Shown: positions 1 through 6,746 of the stretch, in pieces
Layout: every line of letters begins with the position of its first letter
Position numbering within the stretch: the stretch's first letter is position 1
From: Geopsychrobacter sp.
GTDB taxonomy: Bacteria; Desulfobacterota; Desulfuromonadia; Desulfuromonadales; Geopsychrobacteraceae
Length of the DNA: 7,270 nucleotides
Assembly (NCBI GenBank): GCA_021647445.1
Contig: JAKIUS010000079.1
Span: 1 to 7,270, forward strand
Direction: 5' to 3'
The notes under the pieces: model-generated
Seen by the model: only the letters and a program-made list of their open reading frames with translations
The model's database searches: none
Told to the model about the DNA's origin: nothing
Position numbers and translations under genes: made by a program

Positions 1-971
1 TCAGCTGGGTCTCCAGCACCCCGACCATTGCCACGATCAGCAATACGACAGGCTCTCAAGGTCTGATATCGACTCTGAGTGACGGTTCCTCCACCATTTC
101 AGCCAGCCTGGATGGGGTTCCTGCCGATACTCTACTGAAGGTGACTGGTGGAAATCTGTCAACCATCAAGATCCTCCCGGCGGAGAATACCTACATCCAT
201 ATCACCCCGGTCATTCCGCTTCAGCTGAGCGCCGAAGGCAGCTTTACCAATAATACTTCGCGAGATATCTCCAGCGAGGTGACCTGGTCTTCTAGCGATC
301 TGAATGTAGCGACCATCGATCCTCAAGGGGTTGTTATGACGGTTGGCGCAGGATCAACCGAAATTCAGGCGACCAACGGGACAGTCACCGGGACGAAGAG
401 TCTGACCGTTACCGCAGCCACTTTCACGCCGGGAACCTTGACGATTGCTCCGGCAACCGCTGATTCGCCGACAATCGCCAGCGACACGAGCCTGCAATTT
501 ACCGCCAGCGGAGAATTCAGCGATATTTCGACACGGGACCTGACCTCGGCAGTCAGCTGGAGTTCTTCGGATGACACGATCGCAAAAGTCAGCGATGCGG
601 CTCCCGACAAGGGTGTTGCAAACGGGGTGACCGCCGGGACATCCACCATAACCGCTGACTTCAATGGGAAAACAGCCTCTTCAGATCTGGTAGTGAAAGC
701 CCTCACCCTTCAATCTATCGCCATCGATAACCAGCCTCCCTCGATCCTTCCCGGCAAGCGTCTTCAGTTGACTGTAACGGCAACCTATACCGATGCGTCT
801 ACCCAAGATATCACCGCCGATGTCGACTGGTCATCCGCTGATACCTTCGTGGCCATCTTTCACGATCCCCTAAAAGTTAATGGCGAAATACTGGGGGTCG
901 ATAGTGGCAGCGTGGAGATTACTGCTACCTTTGGTGGAAAGACCGACCTGCTCACAGTTACTGTGCCCTGA
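1..971 (+). CDS. Tandem bacterial Ig-like (BIG2-type) repeat protein, 3' end only
   Basis: The reading frame is open from the left edge (first full codon at 3) to TGA at 969-971, about 322 residues; the true start lies outside the window. The visible part is entirely Ig-like repeats of roughly 90 residues: the tail of one repeat (3-140), then three full ones (about 156-419, 420-701 and 702-968). Each full repeat has a hydrophobic opening strand, a central tryptophan motif (VTWSSSD, VSWSSSD, VDWSSAD) and a closing G-[ST]-x-[ET]-I-x-A strand. This is the pattern of the BIG2 family, found in intimin/invasin-like and other surface or secreted bacterial proteins. Repeats continue to the stop, so no C-terminal anchor, sorting signal or barrel is present; any export signal or membrane part must be upstream. 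A small barrel gene follows after 47 bp. Adhesion or a cell-envelope structural role is inference; the repeat family is well supported. Confidence 0.85.
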   Translation, partial: SWVSSTPTIATISNTTGSQGLISTLSDGSSTISASLDGVPADTLLKVTGGNLSTIKILPAENTYIHITPVIPLQLSAEGSFTNNTSRDISSEVTWSSSDLNVATIDPQGVVMTVGAGSTEIQATNGTVTGTKSLTVTAATFTPGTLTIAPATADSPTIASDTSLQFTASGEFSDISTRDLTSAVSWSSSDDTIAKVSDAAPDKGVANGVTAGTSTITADFNGKTASSDLVVKALTLQSIAIDNQPPSILPGKRLQLTVTATYTDASTQDITADVDWSSADTFVAIFHDPLKVNGEILGVDSGSVEITATFGGKTDLLTVTVP

Positions 972-1008
972 AGCAGGTTCAGTCATGGTCAATATTTAGC
1001 CGTATAAC

Positions 1009-1013
1009 GGAGG
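1009..1013 (+). promoter_or_regulatory. Ribosome binding site fixing a GTG start
   Basis: GGAGG lies five bases before GTG at 1019-1021. It supports the GTG as the start, because the next in-frame methionine (residue 39) would remove the signal peptide. A tiny 4-bp hairpin (CCGT-ATA-ACGG, 1000-1010) overlaps the first two bases of the site; it is probably too weak to matter. Confidence 0.75.
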
Positions 1014-1018
1014 AAATC

Positions 1019-1669
1019 GTGATCCGCATAGCCCTAACCATAGCGTTTGTTTTGCCACTATTTTTGTCCACCGCCTTATTTGCACTCGAATCTGGACCCT
1101 ATCTTGGGCTGAATGCTGGGGCCAATCTTATGTCTCGTGATATCGAGAACGATAGTTCCTTGGGGAGTTTCAACCTTGGCCTTGAACCGGGGAACCAAGG
1201 GAACCTGACCCTTGGGTATCGCCTTGCGCCGGGTTCAGACTATGGGAAAGGTCGGATGGAATTGGAGATCGGCTATAGGCAGAATAAGATTGATCAGATC
1301 GCTTTCTCTGATGGAGAATTCAGTGCTGACGGCGAGGTGACCGTCTGGGATCTCATGTTTAACACCTTTGCTGAATACCCCAATCAAACTAGCTGGACCC
1401 CCTATGTCGGGGCCGGTATTGGCGTGGCCATGGTTACTTTGAAAGGGGTTGAGGTTAACGGGATGCCGGTGGTTGACGATGACGATCTGGTTCTGGCCTA
1501 TCAGCTTGGATTCGGGGTGGGCTGCGCTCTGACCAAAATTGTGGAGCTGGATATCGGCTACAGGTTTTTTGGCACCAGTAACCCTGGGTTGAAGGATATT
1601 GATGGAGTGAAGTTGGATAGTGAATATTATGCCCACAACCTTCAATTAGGCATCAGGGTTTTATTTTAG
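1019..1669 (+). CDS. Small outer-membrane beta-barrel protein (OmpA/OmpW-like, 8-strand type)
   Basis: This encodes 216 residues from a GTG start. Residues 1-22 form a classic signal peptide: Arg3, a long hydrophobic core, then ALFA with likely cleavage before Leu23. The mature part alternates short amphipathic strands with polar loops. It carries barrel-family signatures: a first strand with YLGLNAG, the motif PYVGAGIGVA in the middle, AYQLGFGVGCALT, ELDIGYRFFGT, and a last strand ending LGIRVLF. A terminal phenylalanine is the recognised signal for outer-membrane insertion by the BAM machinery. About 190 mature residues fit an eight-stranded barrel of the outer-membrane beta-barrel/surface-antigen superfamily. 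An acidic run (VVDDDD) lies in a probable surface loop. Ligand and function cannot be read from the sequence. The 47-bp gap to the Ig-repeat gene suggests one transcript, so the two may act together at the surface, but that is inference. Confidence 0.85.
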   Translation: MIRIALTIAFVLPLFLSTALFALESGPYLGLNAGANLMSRDIENDSSLGSFNLGLEPGNQGNLTLGYRLAPGSDYGKGRMELEIGYRQNKIDQIAFSDGEFSADGEVTVWDLMFNTFAEYPNQTSWTPYVGAGIGVAMVTLKGVEVNGMPVVDDDDLVLAYQLGFGVGCALTKIVELDIGYRFFGTSNPGLKDIDGVKLDSEYYAHNLQLGIRVLF

Positions 1670-1775
1670 TACAAAAGGTCCTTCTTTGGCTTAGCCGAGG
1701 GGGGCAAAAAGTTTGAAATTTGTGGGAGTATGATTCATCCCGATATTGTGATTCTAAGTTTTTGATTTTGTCATT

Positions 1776-1798
1776 GCGTTAACGCCCCTTTGAGGGGC
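1776..1798. other. Palindrome overlapping a small GC hairpin
   Basis: GCGTTAACGC (1776-1785) is a perfect 10-bp palindrome. It overlaps a stem-loop with arms GCCCC (1784-1788) and GGGGC (1794-1798). No T run follows on either strand, so it is not a standard intrinsic terminator. It could be a protein-binding site or a minor RNA hairpin. The rest of 1670-1896 shows no gene, tRNA or known riboswitch that I can recognise. Confidence 0.35.
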
Positions 1799-1896
1799 TA
1801 GCAATTGGCTAAAACCCACAGTTTGATTGAGGACTGCTTACCTGCCCTGCATTTAATCGGCGCAGAAATCAAGTTTAAATCTTGGTGTCACTTGGT

Positions 1897-1946
1897 AACA
1901 ATAAGGGCCATATCCTCTATCGAGGGTGCGGCCCTTATTGTTTTTT
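1897..1946 (+). terminator. Strong rho-independent terminator
   Basis: A perfect 13-bp stem pairs AACAATAAGGGCC (1897-1909) with GGCCCTTATTGTT (1930-1942). A second 4-bp stem sits in the loop (CCTC 1914-1917 with GAGG 1922-1925). T's at 1941-1946 follow directly. On the + strand this is a textbook intrinsic terminator, and it probably ends transcripts from the Ig-repeat and barrel genes or from a short RNA in 1670-1896. The T run after the stem on the minus strand is poor (TTATTGTT, then ACC), so minus-strand activity is possible but weaker. Confidence 0.85.
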
Positions 1947-1947
1947 C

Positions 1948-2114
1948 TGGTTATCTACTTTGCTCCACTTGCAAACAACCTGTCTCAGATCCCCCATTTC
2001 CAGGGCCGCATGAACCCATCCCTGGGGCTTGACTGTCGCCATCCGGGCGACGACACCCTTCCAATGGGGAACCTGAGCCCGTTCTGCTCGTTGGTGGAGC
2101 GGAGTAGATAACCA
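1948..2114. repeat. 167-bp imperfect inverted repeat in nested arms
   Basis: The outer arms are 1948-1968 and 2094-2114 and are complementary at 19 of 21 positions; both mismatches become G-U pairs in a + strand RNA. The inner arms are 1984-1998 and 2063-2077, complementary at 13 of 15. Here both mismatches would be G-U pairs only in a minus-strand RNA, so the strand is not settled. Between the two sets lie 15 and 16 unpaired bases. Inside the inner arms are two local hairpins: CCAGGG/CCCTGG (2000-2005 and 2020-2025) and GTCGCC/GGCGAC (2035-2040 and 2046-2051). The complementarity is seen directly. Its origin (RNA gene, ERIC/MITE-like palindrome or attenuator) is not. Confidence 0.85.
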
Positions 2115-2126
2115 AATCGTTTTTTT
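1948..2126 (+). ncRNA. Candidate structured RNA, 6S-like in shape
   Basis: If transcribed, this stretch would fold into a rod: a 21-bp closing stem, a roughly symmetrical 15 x 16 base bubble, a 15-bp inner stem and a head with two small hairpins. Seven T's at 2120-2126 come shortly after the closing stem. Length and shape are those of 6S RNA, which imitates an open promoter and binds sigma70 RNA polymerase. The short string GCGACGACAC (2047-2056 region) also occurs in Escherichia coli 6S RNA as I remember it, but surrounding sequence does not align, so I give that little weight. I found no good promoter immediately upstream on either strand. The + strand is preferred only for the T run and G-U pairs in the outer stem. 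A palindromic mobile element is the main alternative. Confidence 0.3.
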
Positions 2127-2185
2127 GTCATAGGGGCAATATGCTTTTGCAAGCCGTTGATTGCTGTATACTCCGACGGACGGTT

Positions 2186-2214
2186 TTGTCATCTTCAGGC
2201 TGATCGGGTAAACT
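2186..2214 (+). promoter_or_regulatory. Probable sigma70 promoter for gltBD
   Basis: A -35-like TTGTCA (2186-2191, five of six consensus bases) and a -10-like TAAACT (2209-2214, four of six) are separated by exactly 17 bases. Transcription would start near 2221, leaving a leader of about 60 bases before gltB. A second -10-like hexamer, TATACT (2167-2172), has no -35 at good spacing. No sigma54 site was found although gltBD is a nitrogen gene. Confidence 0.45.
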
Positions 2215-2267
2215 TATTGTCCTGTAAGGTTTGAAACAATTGACTGTCTCCCATTGTGCGCTAATTT

Positions 2268-2272
2268 AAGGA
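2268..2272 (+). promoter_or_regulatory. Ribosome binding site of gltB
   Basis: AAGGA lies nine bases before ATG at 2282-2284 and six before an in-frame TTG at 2279-2281. ATG is preferred as the stronger codon; the two choices differ by one residue. The ATG at 2274 sits almost on top of the site and reads only two codons to a TGA overlapping the gltB ATG. Confidence 0.65.
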
Positions 2273-2281
2273 AATGTTTTG

Positions 2282-5200
2282 ATGAATTTAGCCGAACAAT
2301 TCAAGGATAATTGCGGTTTTGGTCTGTTGGCCCAGTTGGACAACCAGCCGAGCCACCAGATGCTTGAGGATGCGATCAGCGCCTTAAGCCGGATGATGCA
2401 CCGTGGTGCGGTCTCTGCCGATGGCAAAACCGGCGACGGGTGCGGCCTTCTGTGTTCGATGCCGCACAAATTTATGCGCAGTGTCGCCGAGGAACAGGGG
2501 GTCTCTTTACCCAAGCAATATGCGGTGGCAACCCTCTTCTTGAGTGATGAAGAGGCGCAACTGGCGGTCTTTACCGACGCCTGTGCCGGTAATGATCTGC
2601 AGGTGTTGCTGGTTCGCGAGGTGCCGCTGAATGTTGATGCCTTGGGCGAGTATGCGCTGACGATGCTGCCCAAAATTCTGCAGGTCTTTGTGGTGCCGGG
2701 CGCGCTGACCGCGACGCGTCGATTCGACGCTCTGGTCTACTTGACGCGCAAGCAGGTTGAGCGGGAGTTGCGTGCGGATCAGGCCTTTTACATTTCGAGT
2801 TTCAGTAGCACGCTGGTCGCGTATAAGGGGTTGGTGATGCCGCACCATATCGCCCAGCTCTTCCCTGACCTTCAGCGCGCTGACTTCAGAATCTCCTTCG
2901 CCATGTTTCATCAGCGTTTCTCGACCAATACCCTGCCGCAATGGCGTCTGGCGCAGCCCTTACGCGTCATTGCGCATAATGGTGAGATCAACTCGATCCA
3001 GGGCAATCGCTTCAAGGCGCTCACCAAGTTCACCGCTGCCGAGAGCCCGATCTTTTCAAAGCAGGAGTTGCAACAGTTGCAGCCCCTGCTCGAAGACGGG
3101 GTCAGCGACAGCGCCAATCTTGACAATATGGTCGAATTTTTGCTGGCTAACGGGGTCGATTTCTTCAAGGCGATCCGCATGCTGATTCCGCCGGCGCGGC
3201 ATAATGTCGCTAATATGCCCGCTAAACTGCGGGCCTTTTATGAATACAGTTCCGCCGCTTATGAGCCCTGGGACGGTCCTGCTGCGGTCAGCTTGACCGA
3301 TGGCCGTTATATCGGTTGTGTCCTCGATCGTAACGGCTTGCGCCCGGCCAAATACGTGATAACCAAGGATAATCGTCTGCTGATCAGCAGCGAGTACGGC
3401 GTGCTCGATACTCCGCCTGAAATGATTCGCGAGCGTGGCCGCCTGCAGAGTGGCCAGATGATCGCCGCTGATCTGAAAAAGGGTGAAGTTTTTTACTCCC
3501 GAGATATTGATCGTTACCTGATGGATTCGCAGCCCTATAACCATTGGCTGACGGCACACACCTACTATCTGCAGGAGTTTATCGAACGTCAGTTTGAGGA
3601 GCTTGGCGATTATCGTTATGCCGATCTCGGTCGTTTGCAACGTTATCATAATGTCACCAGTGAAGTGATCGATCTGGTGGTTCGGCCGATGATGAAGAGC
3701 GGCAAAGAGCCGGTCGGCTCCATGGGCGATGACTGTCCCCTGGCGGCGTTTTCCGAAAAACACCGCAACTTCAGTGATTTCTTTAAACAGAAATTTGCCC
3801 AGGTCACCAACCCGCCCATCGACCCCTTGCGCGAAAAAGCGGTGATGTCAACGACCATCGGCTTCGGCGGGATCGGTAATCCCCTGATCGAAACCAAGGA
3901 ACGCGCCAAGCGTTTGAAAAGTATCTCGCCGATTCTCTCCGACGATATTTTTCAGGCACTGCTCTCTTTCGGTGATCCGGAGAAACCGCGCTTTGAGGCC
4001 TGTTATCGTCACGAAAGTTTCACCACCGGCTTTAGCGATAATCTGCAGGAGGCCCTGGAATCCCTTGGGAAGCGGGTGGTCACGGCGGTGCGTGAGCAGG
4101 GGGTGCGGGTGGTGATCTTCGACGATCGCTGTTTGAGTGAAGAGCAAAAAATAATCCCGATGGCGCTGGCGATTGGCTTTATCAATCAGACCCTGCTCAA
4201 GGCGCGACTGCGCCAGGATGTGACCATTGTCGCCTGCACCGCCGAGGTGCTTGAACCCCATGCGGCCAGCGTGCTGATCGGTTATGGAACCCTGGCGATC
4301 TATCCCTGGTTGTTCTATGCGACGGGCCTTCAGTTGTGTGAAAAACAGCATTCAAGCCCAAAAGAGATCCGCCAGGCATTGAAAAACCTCTATGATTCCC
4401 TGACCAAGGGGATTCTTAAGATCATGTCGAAGATGGGGATCAGTACCGTTTCAAGTTATCGCAATGCCGCTCTGTTCGATGTTCTTGGCCTCAGTCAGGA
4501 GTTGGTCGATCAGTGTTTCGCCGGGTCTGCGGCGCTACTGCCGGGGCTTGATTATGCAGATATCGAAGAACGGGTGACTAAGGTTCACCGCAAGGTCTTC
4601 ATGGAGACCTATATGCAACCGATCTATCCCCTTGAGATCGGTGGTTTCTATCGTGATAATCCCGGTTTTGAATATCATGATTTCAATGCGCGGGTGGTGA
4701 CGCAACTGCACCGTTTTGCCGAGACGCGTAAGCGCGCGGAGTATCTTGAATTTCGTAACTTGATTGAAGGCCGGGGGATCAAGTTCATTCGTGATGCCCT
4801 GGAGTTCAAGAGTCCGCAGTCTCCGATTGCATTGGAGCAGGTAGAGTCGGTCGCCGAGATTACACGCCGTTTTGACTCGGCGGCGATGTCCTTAGGGGCG
4901 CTCTCTCCCGAAGCGCACCAGGCGTTAGCCGAAGCGATGAACAGCCTTGGCGGTTCGTCCAACTGTGGCGAGGGGGGGGAAGATGAGGCACGCTTCAAGA
5001 CCCCACGCAACAGTAAGATCAAGCAGATCGCCTCGGGGCGTTTCGGTGTAACACCGGGTTACCTGCGTAGCGCTGAAGAGATTCAGATCAAATTGGCGCA
5101 GGGTGCAAAGCCGGGCGAAGGAGGGCAACTGCCGGGCGAAAAGGTCTCCGATCTGATCGCAACCCTGCGGTTCACCATCCCCGGAGTGACCCTGATTTCA

Positions 5201-6703
5201 CCGCCGCCCCATCACGACATCTATTCGATTGAAGACCTGGCTCAACTGATCTTCGATCTGAAACAGATCAACCCGGGCGCTATCATCAGCGTCAAATTGG
5301 TTTCGACCGAGGGGGTTGGTACTATTGCGGCAGGGGTCGCTAAGGCTTATGCCGACAAAATTGTGATTTCAGGCGGTGATGGTGGCACCGGTGCGGCTCC
5401 ATTCAGTTCGATCAAATCGGCGGGAAATCCCTGGGAACTTGGCTTAAGTGAAGCGCATTTGAGTCTAAAGGCCAACAAGCTGCGCGAACTGGTGAGGTTG
5501 CAGACCGATGGCGGCTTGAAGATCGGTCGCGATGTGGTCAAGGCGGCGTTGTTGGGGGCCGAGAGTTTCGGTTTCGGTACTCCGCTGCTTGTCATCTTAG
5601 GCTGCAAAATTCTGCGTGTTTGCCATTTGAACCGCTGTACCGTCGGGGTGGCGACCCAGGATGAAAACCTGCGTAAGCATTATGTCGGAACGGTTGAGAA
5701 GCTGGTCAGTTATCTGCAGAATGTCGCTGAAGATGTGCGTGAAATTCTGGCTGAACTCGGGTTTAAGAGTCTTGATGAGATTATCGGGCGTAGTGATCTG
5801 TTGCAGGTGCTCGATCAGCCGCAACTGGCTAAGTTCGATTTTTCGCGCATCCTGATGCAGGTCGAGGGGCAGAACCGCTATCAGAGGCCGAACCTCCCCT
5901 TTGATGACAATGCCTTTGAAAAGGAGGTTCTCGCCGAGGTCTATCCGGTGATCAAGAACCCGCAGGAGGAGATCGTTGTTGAGCGGGAGATAAAAAATAT
6001 CAATCGCAGCTTCGGCACCCTGATCAGTGGTGAGGTTGCGCGTTATTACGGCGATAAGGGGCTGCCACAGGATGCACTTACGCTTAAATTGAGTGGGGTC
6101 GCCGGGCAGTCGCTGGGTGCCTTCTTGAGCAACGGCATGAACCTGTTGCTGACCGGGGTCGGTAACGATTATGTTGGCAAGGGGATGCACGGCGGTCGCA
6201 TCATGATTACGCCGCATATTTATCAAGAGGATGCTTCGGCGGTGGGGAACACCTGCCTCTATGGCGCGACCGGTGGCAAGCTGTTTGTCGCCGGAACTGC
6301 CGGTGAACGTTTTGCGGTGCGTAATTCAGGAGCCCTGGCGGTGGTTGAAGGGACCGGTGACCATGCCTGTGAATATATGACCGGCGGTACGGTGGTGGTG
6401 TTGGGCGAGACCGGCATCAATTTCGGTGCGGGCATGACCGGCGGTGCGGCCTTTGTTTATGATCGGCAGAAAATTTTTATCGATCGTCTTAATCAGGAAC
6501 TGGTCGCGGCGCGGCGTATTGATGTCGATGATGACAATGAGGGTAAGCTTTATCTAAAGAAGATTCTGGTCAGTTATCACAACCGCACCCGTAGCCCCAA
6601 GGCCAAACGGATTCTGGCTAATTTTCGTGAGGAGTTGGCCTATTTCTGGATGGTTACCCCCAAGGATATGCGCGCACCGCTGAATCCCAAAGAGGGGGAT
6701 TAA
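2282..6703 (+). CDS. gltB: Glutamate synthase (NADPH) large subunit
   Basis: GltB makes two glutamates from glutamine and 2-oxoglutarate, with electrons from NADPH supplied through GltD; it is cytoplasmic. The 1473 residues match the usual family length (about 1,480-1,520). Domains in order: class II glutamine amidotransferase (about 11-420), central domain (about 455-745), FMN-binding synthase barrel (about 790-1170) and the C-terminal GXGXG beta-helix (about 1245-1410). Cys11, in DNCGFG, is the expected catalytic nucleophile exposed by removing a 10-residue propeptide, much as in E. coli. Other amidotransferase motifs are MHRG (39-42), FHQRFSTN (from 209) and AHNGEIN (231-237). The 3Fe-4S cysteines are Cys1108, Cys1114 and Cys1119 (LGCKILRVCHLNRC), with the family's C-x5-C-x4-C spacing. 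FMN-region motifs MSLGALSPEAH (from 869), PPPHHDIYSIEDLAQ and GGDGGTGA are intact. One oddity is Cys895 in SSNCGEGGED, where Ser or Thr is usual. gltD follows after 43 bp, so an operon is expected. Confidence 0.98.
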   Translation: MNLAEQFKDNCGFGLLAQLDNQPSHQMLEDAISALSRMMHRGAVSADGKTGDGCGLLCSMPHKFMRSVAEEQGVSLPKQYAVATLFLSDEEAQLAVFTDACAGNDLQVLLVREVPLNVDALGEYALTMLPKILQVFVVPGALTATRRFDALVYLTRKQVERELRADQAFYISSFSSTLVAYKGLVMPHHIAQLFPDLQRADFRISFAMFHQRFSTNTLPQWRLAQPLRVIAHNGEINSIQGNRFKALTKFTAAESPIFSKQELQQLQPLLEDGVSDSANLDNMVEFLLANGVDFFKAIRMLIPPARHNVANMPAKLRAFYEYSSAAYEPWDGPAAVSLTDGRYIGCVLDRNGLRPAKYVITKDNRLLISSEYGVLDTPPEMIRERGRLQSGQMIAADLKKGEVFYSRDIDRYLMDSQPYNHWLTAHTYYLQEFIERQFEELGDYRYADLGRLQRYHNVTSEVIDLVVRPMMKSGKEPVGSMGDDCPLAAFSEKHRNFSDFFKQKFAQVTNPPIDPLREKAVMSTTIGFGGIGNPLIETKERAKRLKSISPILSDDIFQALLSFGDPEKPRFEACYRHESFTTGFSDNLQEALESLGKRVVTAVREQGVRVVIFDDRCLSEEQKIIPMALAIGFINQTLLKARLRQDVTIVACTAEVLEPHAASVLIGYGTLAIYPWLFYATGLQLCEKQHSSPKEIRQALKNLYDSLTKGILKIMSKMGISTVSSYRNAALFDVLGLSQELVDQCFAGSAALLPGLDYADIEERVTKVHRKVFMETYMQPIYPLEIGGFYRDNPGFEYHDFNARVVTQLHRFAETRKRAEYLEFRNLIEGRGIKFIRDALEFKSPQSPIALEQVESVAEITRRFDSAAMSLGALSPEAHQALAEAMNSLGGSSNCGEGGEDEARFKTPRNSKIKQIASGRFGVTPGYLRSAEEIQIKLAQGAKPGEGGQLPGEKVSDLIATLRFTIPGVTLISPPPHHDIYSIEDLAQLIFDLKQINPGAIISVKLVSTEGVGTIAAGVAKAYADKIVISGGDGGTGAAPFSSIKSAGNPWELGLSEAHLSLKANKLRELVRLQTDGGLKIGRDVVKAALLGAESFGFGTPLLVILGCKILRVCHLNRCTVGVATQDENLRKHYVGTVEKLVSYLQNVAEDVREILAELGFKSLDEIIGRSDLLQVLDQPQLAKFDFSRILMQVEGQNRYQRPNLPFDDNAFEKEVLAEVYPVIKNPQEEIVVEREIKNINRSFGTLISGEVARYYGDKGLPQDALTLKLSGVAGQSLGAFLSNGMNLLLTGVGNDYVGKGMHGGRIMITPHIYQEDASAVGNTCLYGATGGKLFVAGTAGERFAVRNSGALAVVEGTGDHACEYMTGGTVVVLGETGINFGAGMTGGAAFVYDRQKIFIDRLNQELVAARRIDVDDDNEGKLYLKKILVSYHNRTRSPKAKRILANFREELAYFWMVTPKDMRAPLNPKEGD

Positions 6704-6738
6704 AGAATGCCGCGAATGAGAATCAGCGCCGAGCTGTT

Positions 6739-6742
6739 GGAG
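6739..6742 (+). promoter_or_regulatory. Ribosome binding site of gltD
   Basis: GGAG precedes the paired ATG codons. The spacing of seven bases to the ATG at 6750 is closer to optimal than four bases to the ATG at 6747. Confidence 0.6.
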
Positions 6743-6746
6743 ATAT

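Noticed and set aside
2047..2080. Short word matches to E. coli 6S RNA (GCGACGACAC, CCTGAGCC)
   Set aside because: The two words occur in the opposite order to E. coli 6S and the surrounding sequence does not align, so they are not evidence of homology; only the overall shape is kept as an argument.
1805..2111. Short + strand ORFs (about 75 and 61 codons) in the non-coding stretch
   Set aside because: They cross the terminator and the palindrome, overlap each other, and lack convincing ribosome binding sites or protein-like composition.
2133..2151. Possible sigma54 promoter upstream of gltB
   Set aside because: GG and GC elements are present, but the distance between them is 13-14 bases rather than the required 12, and the flanking consensus is poor.
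1935..2192. 85-codon minus-strand ORF between the barrel gene and gltB
   Set aside because: It runs through the whole inverted repeat, its stop lies in the terminator stem, it has no clear ribosome binding site before its ATG, and the product matches no family I recognise. A real small gene cannot be fully excluded; conservation of the frame would decide.
2274..2284. Two-codon upstream ORF (ATG TTT TGA) overlapping the gltB ATG
   Set aside because: Its ATG is only one base from the Shine-Dalgarno sequence, too close for initiation; it is most likely chance.
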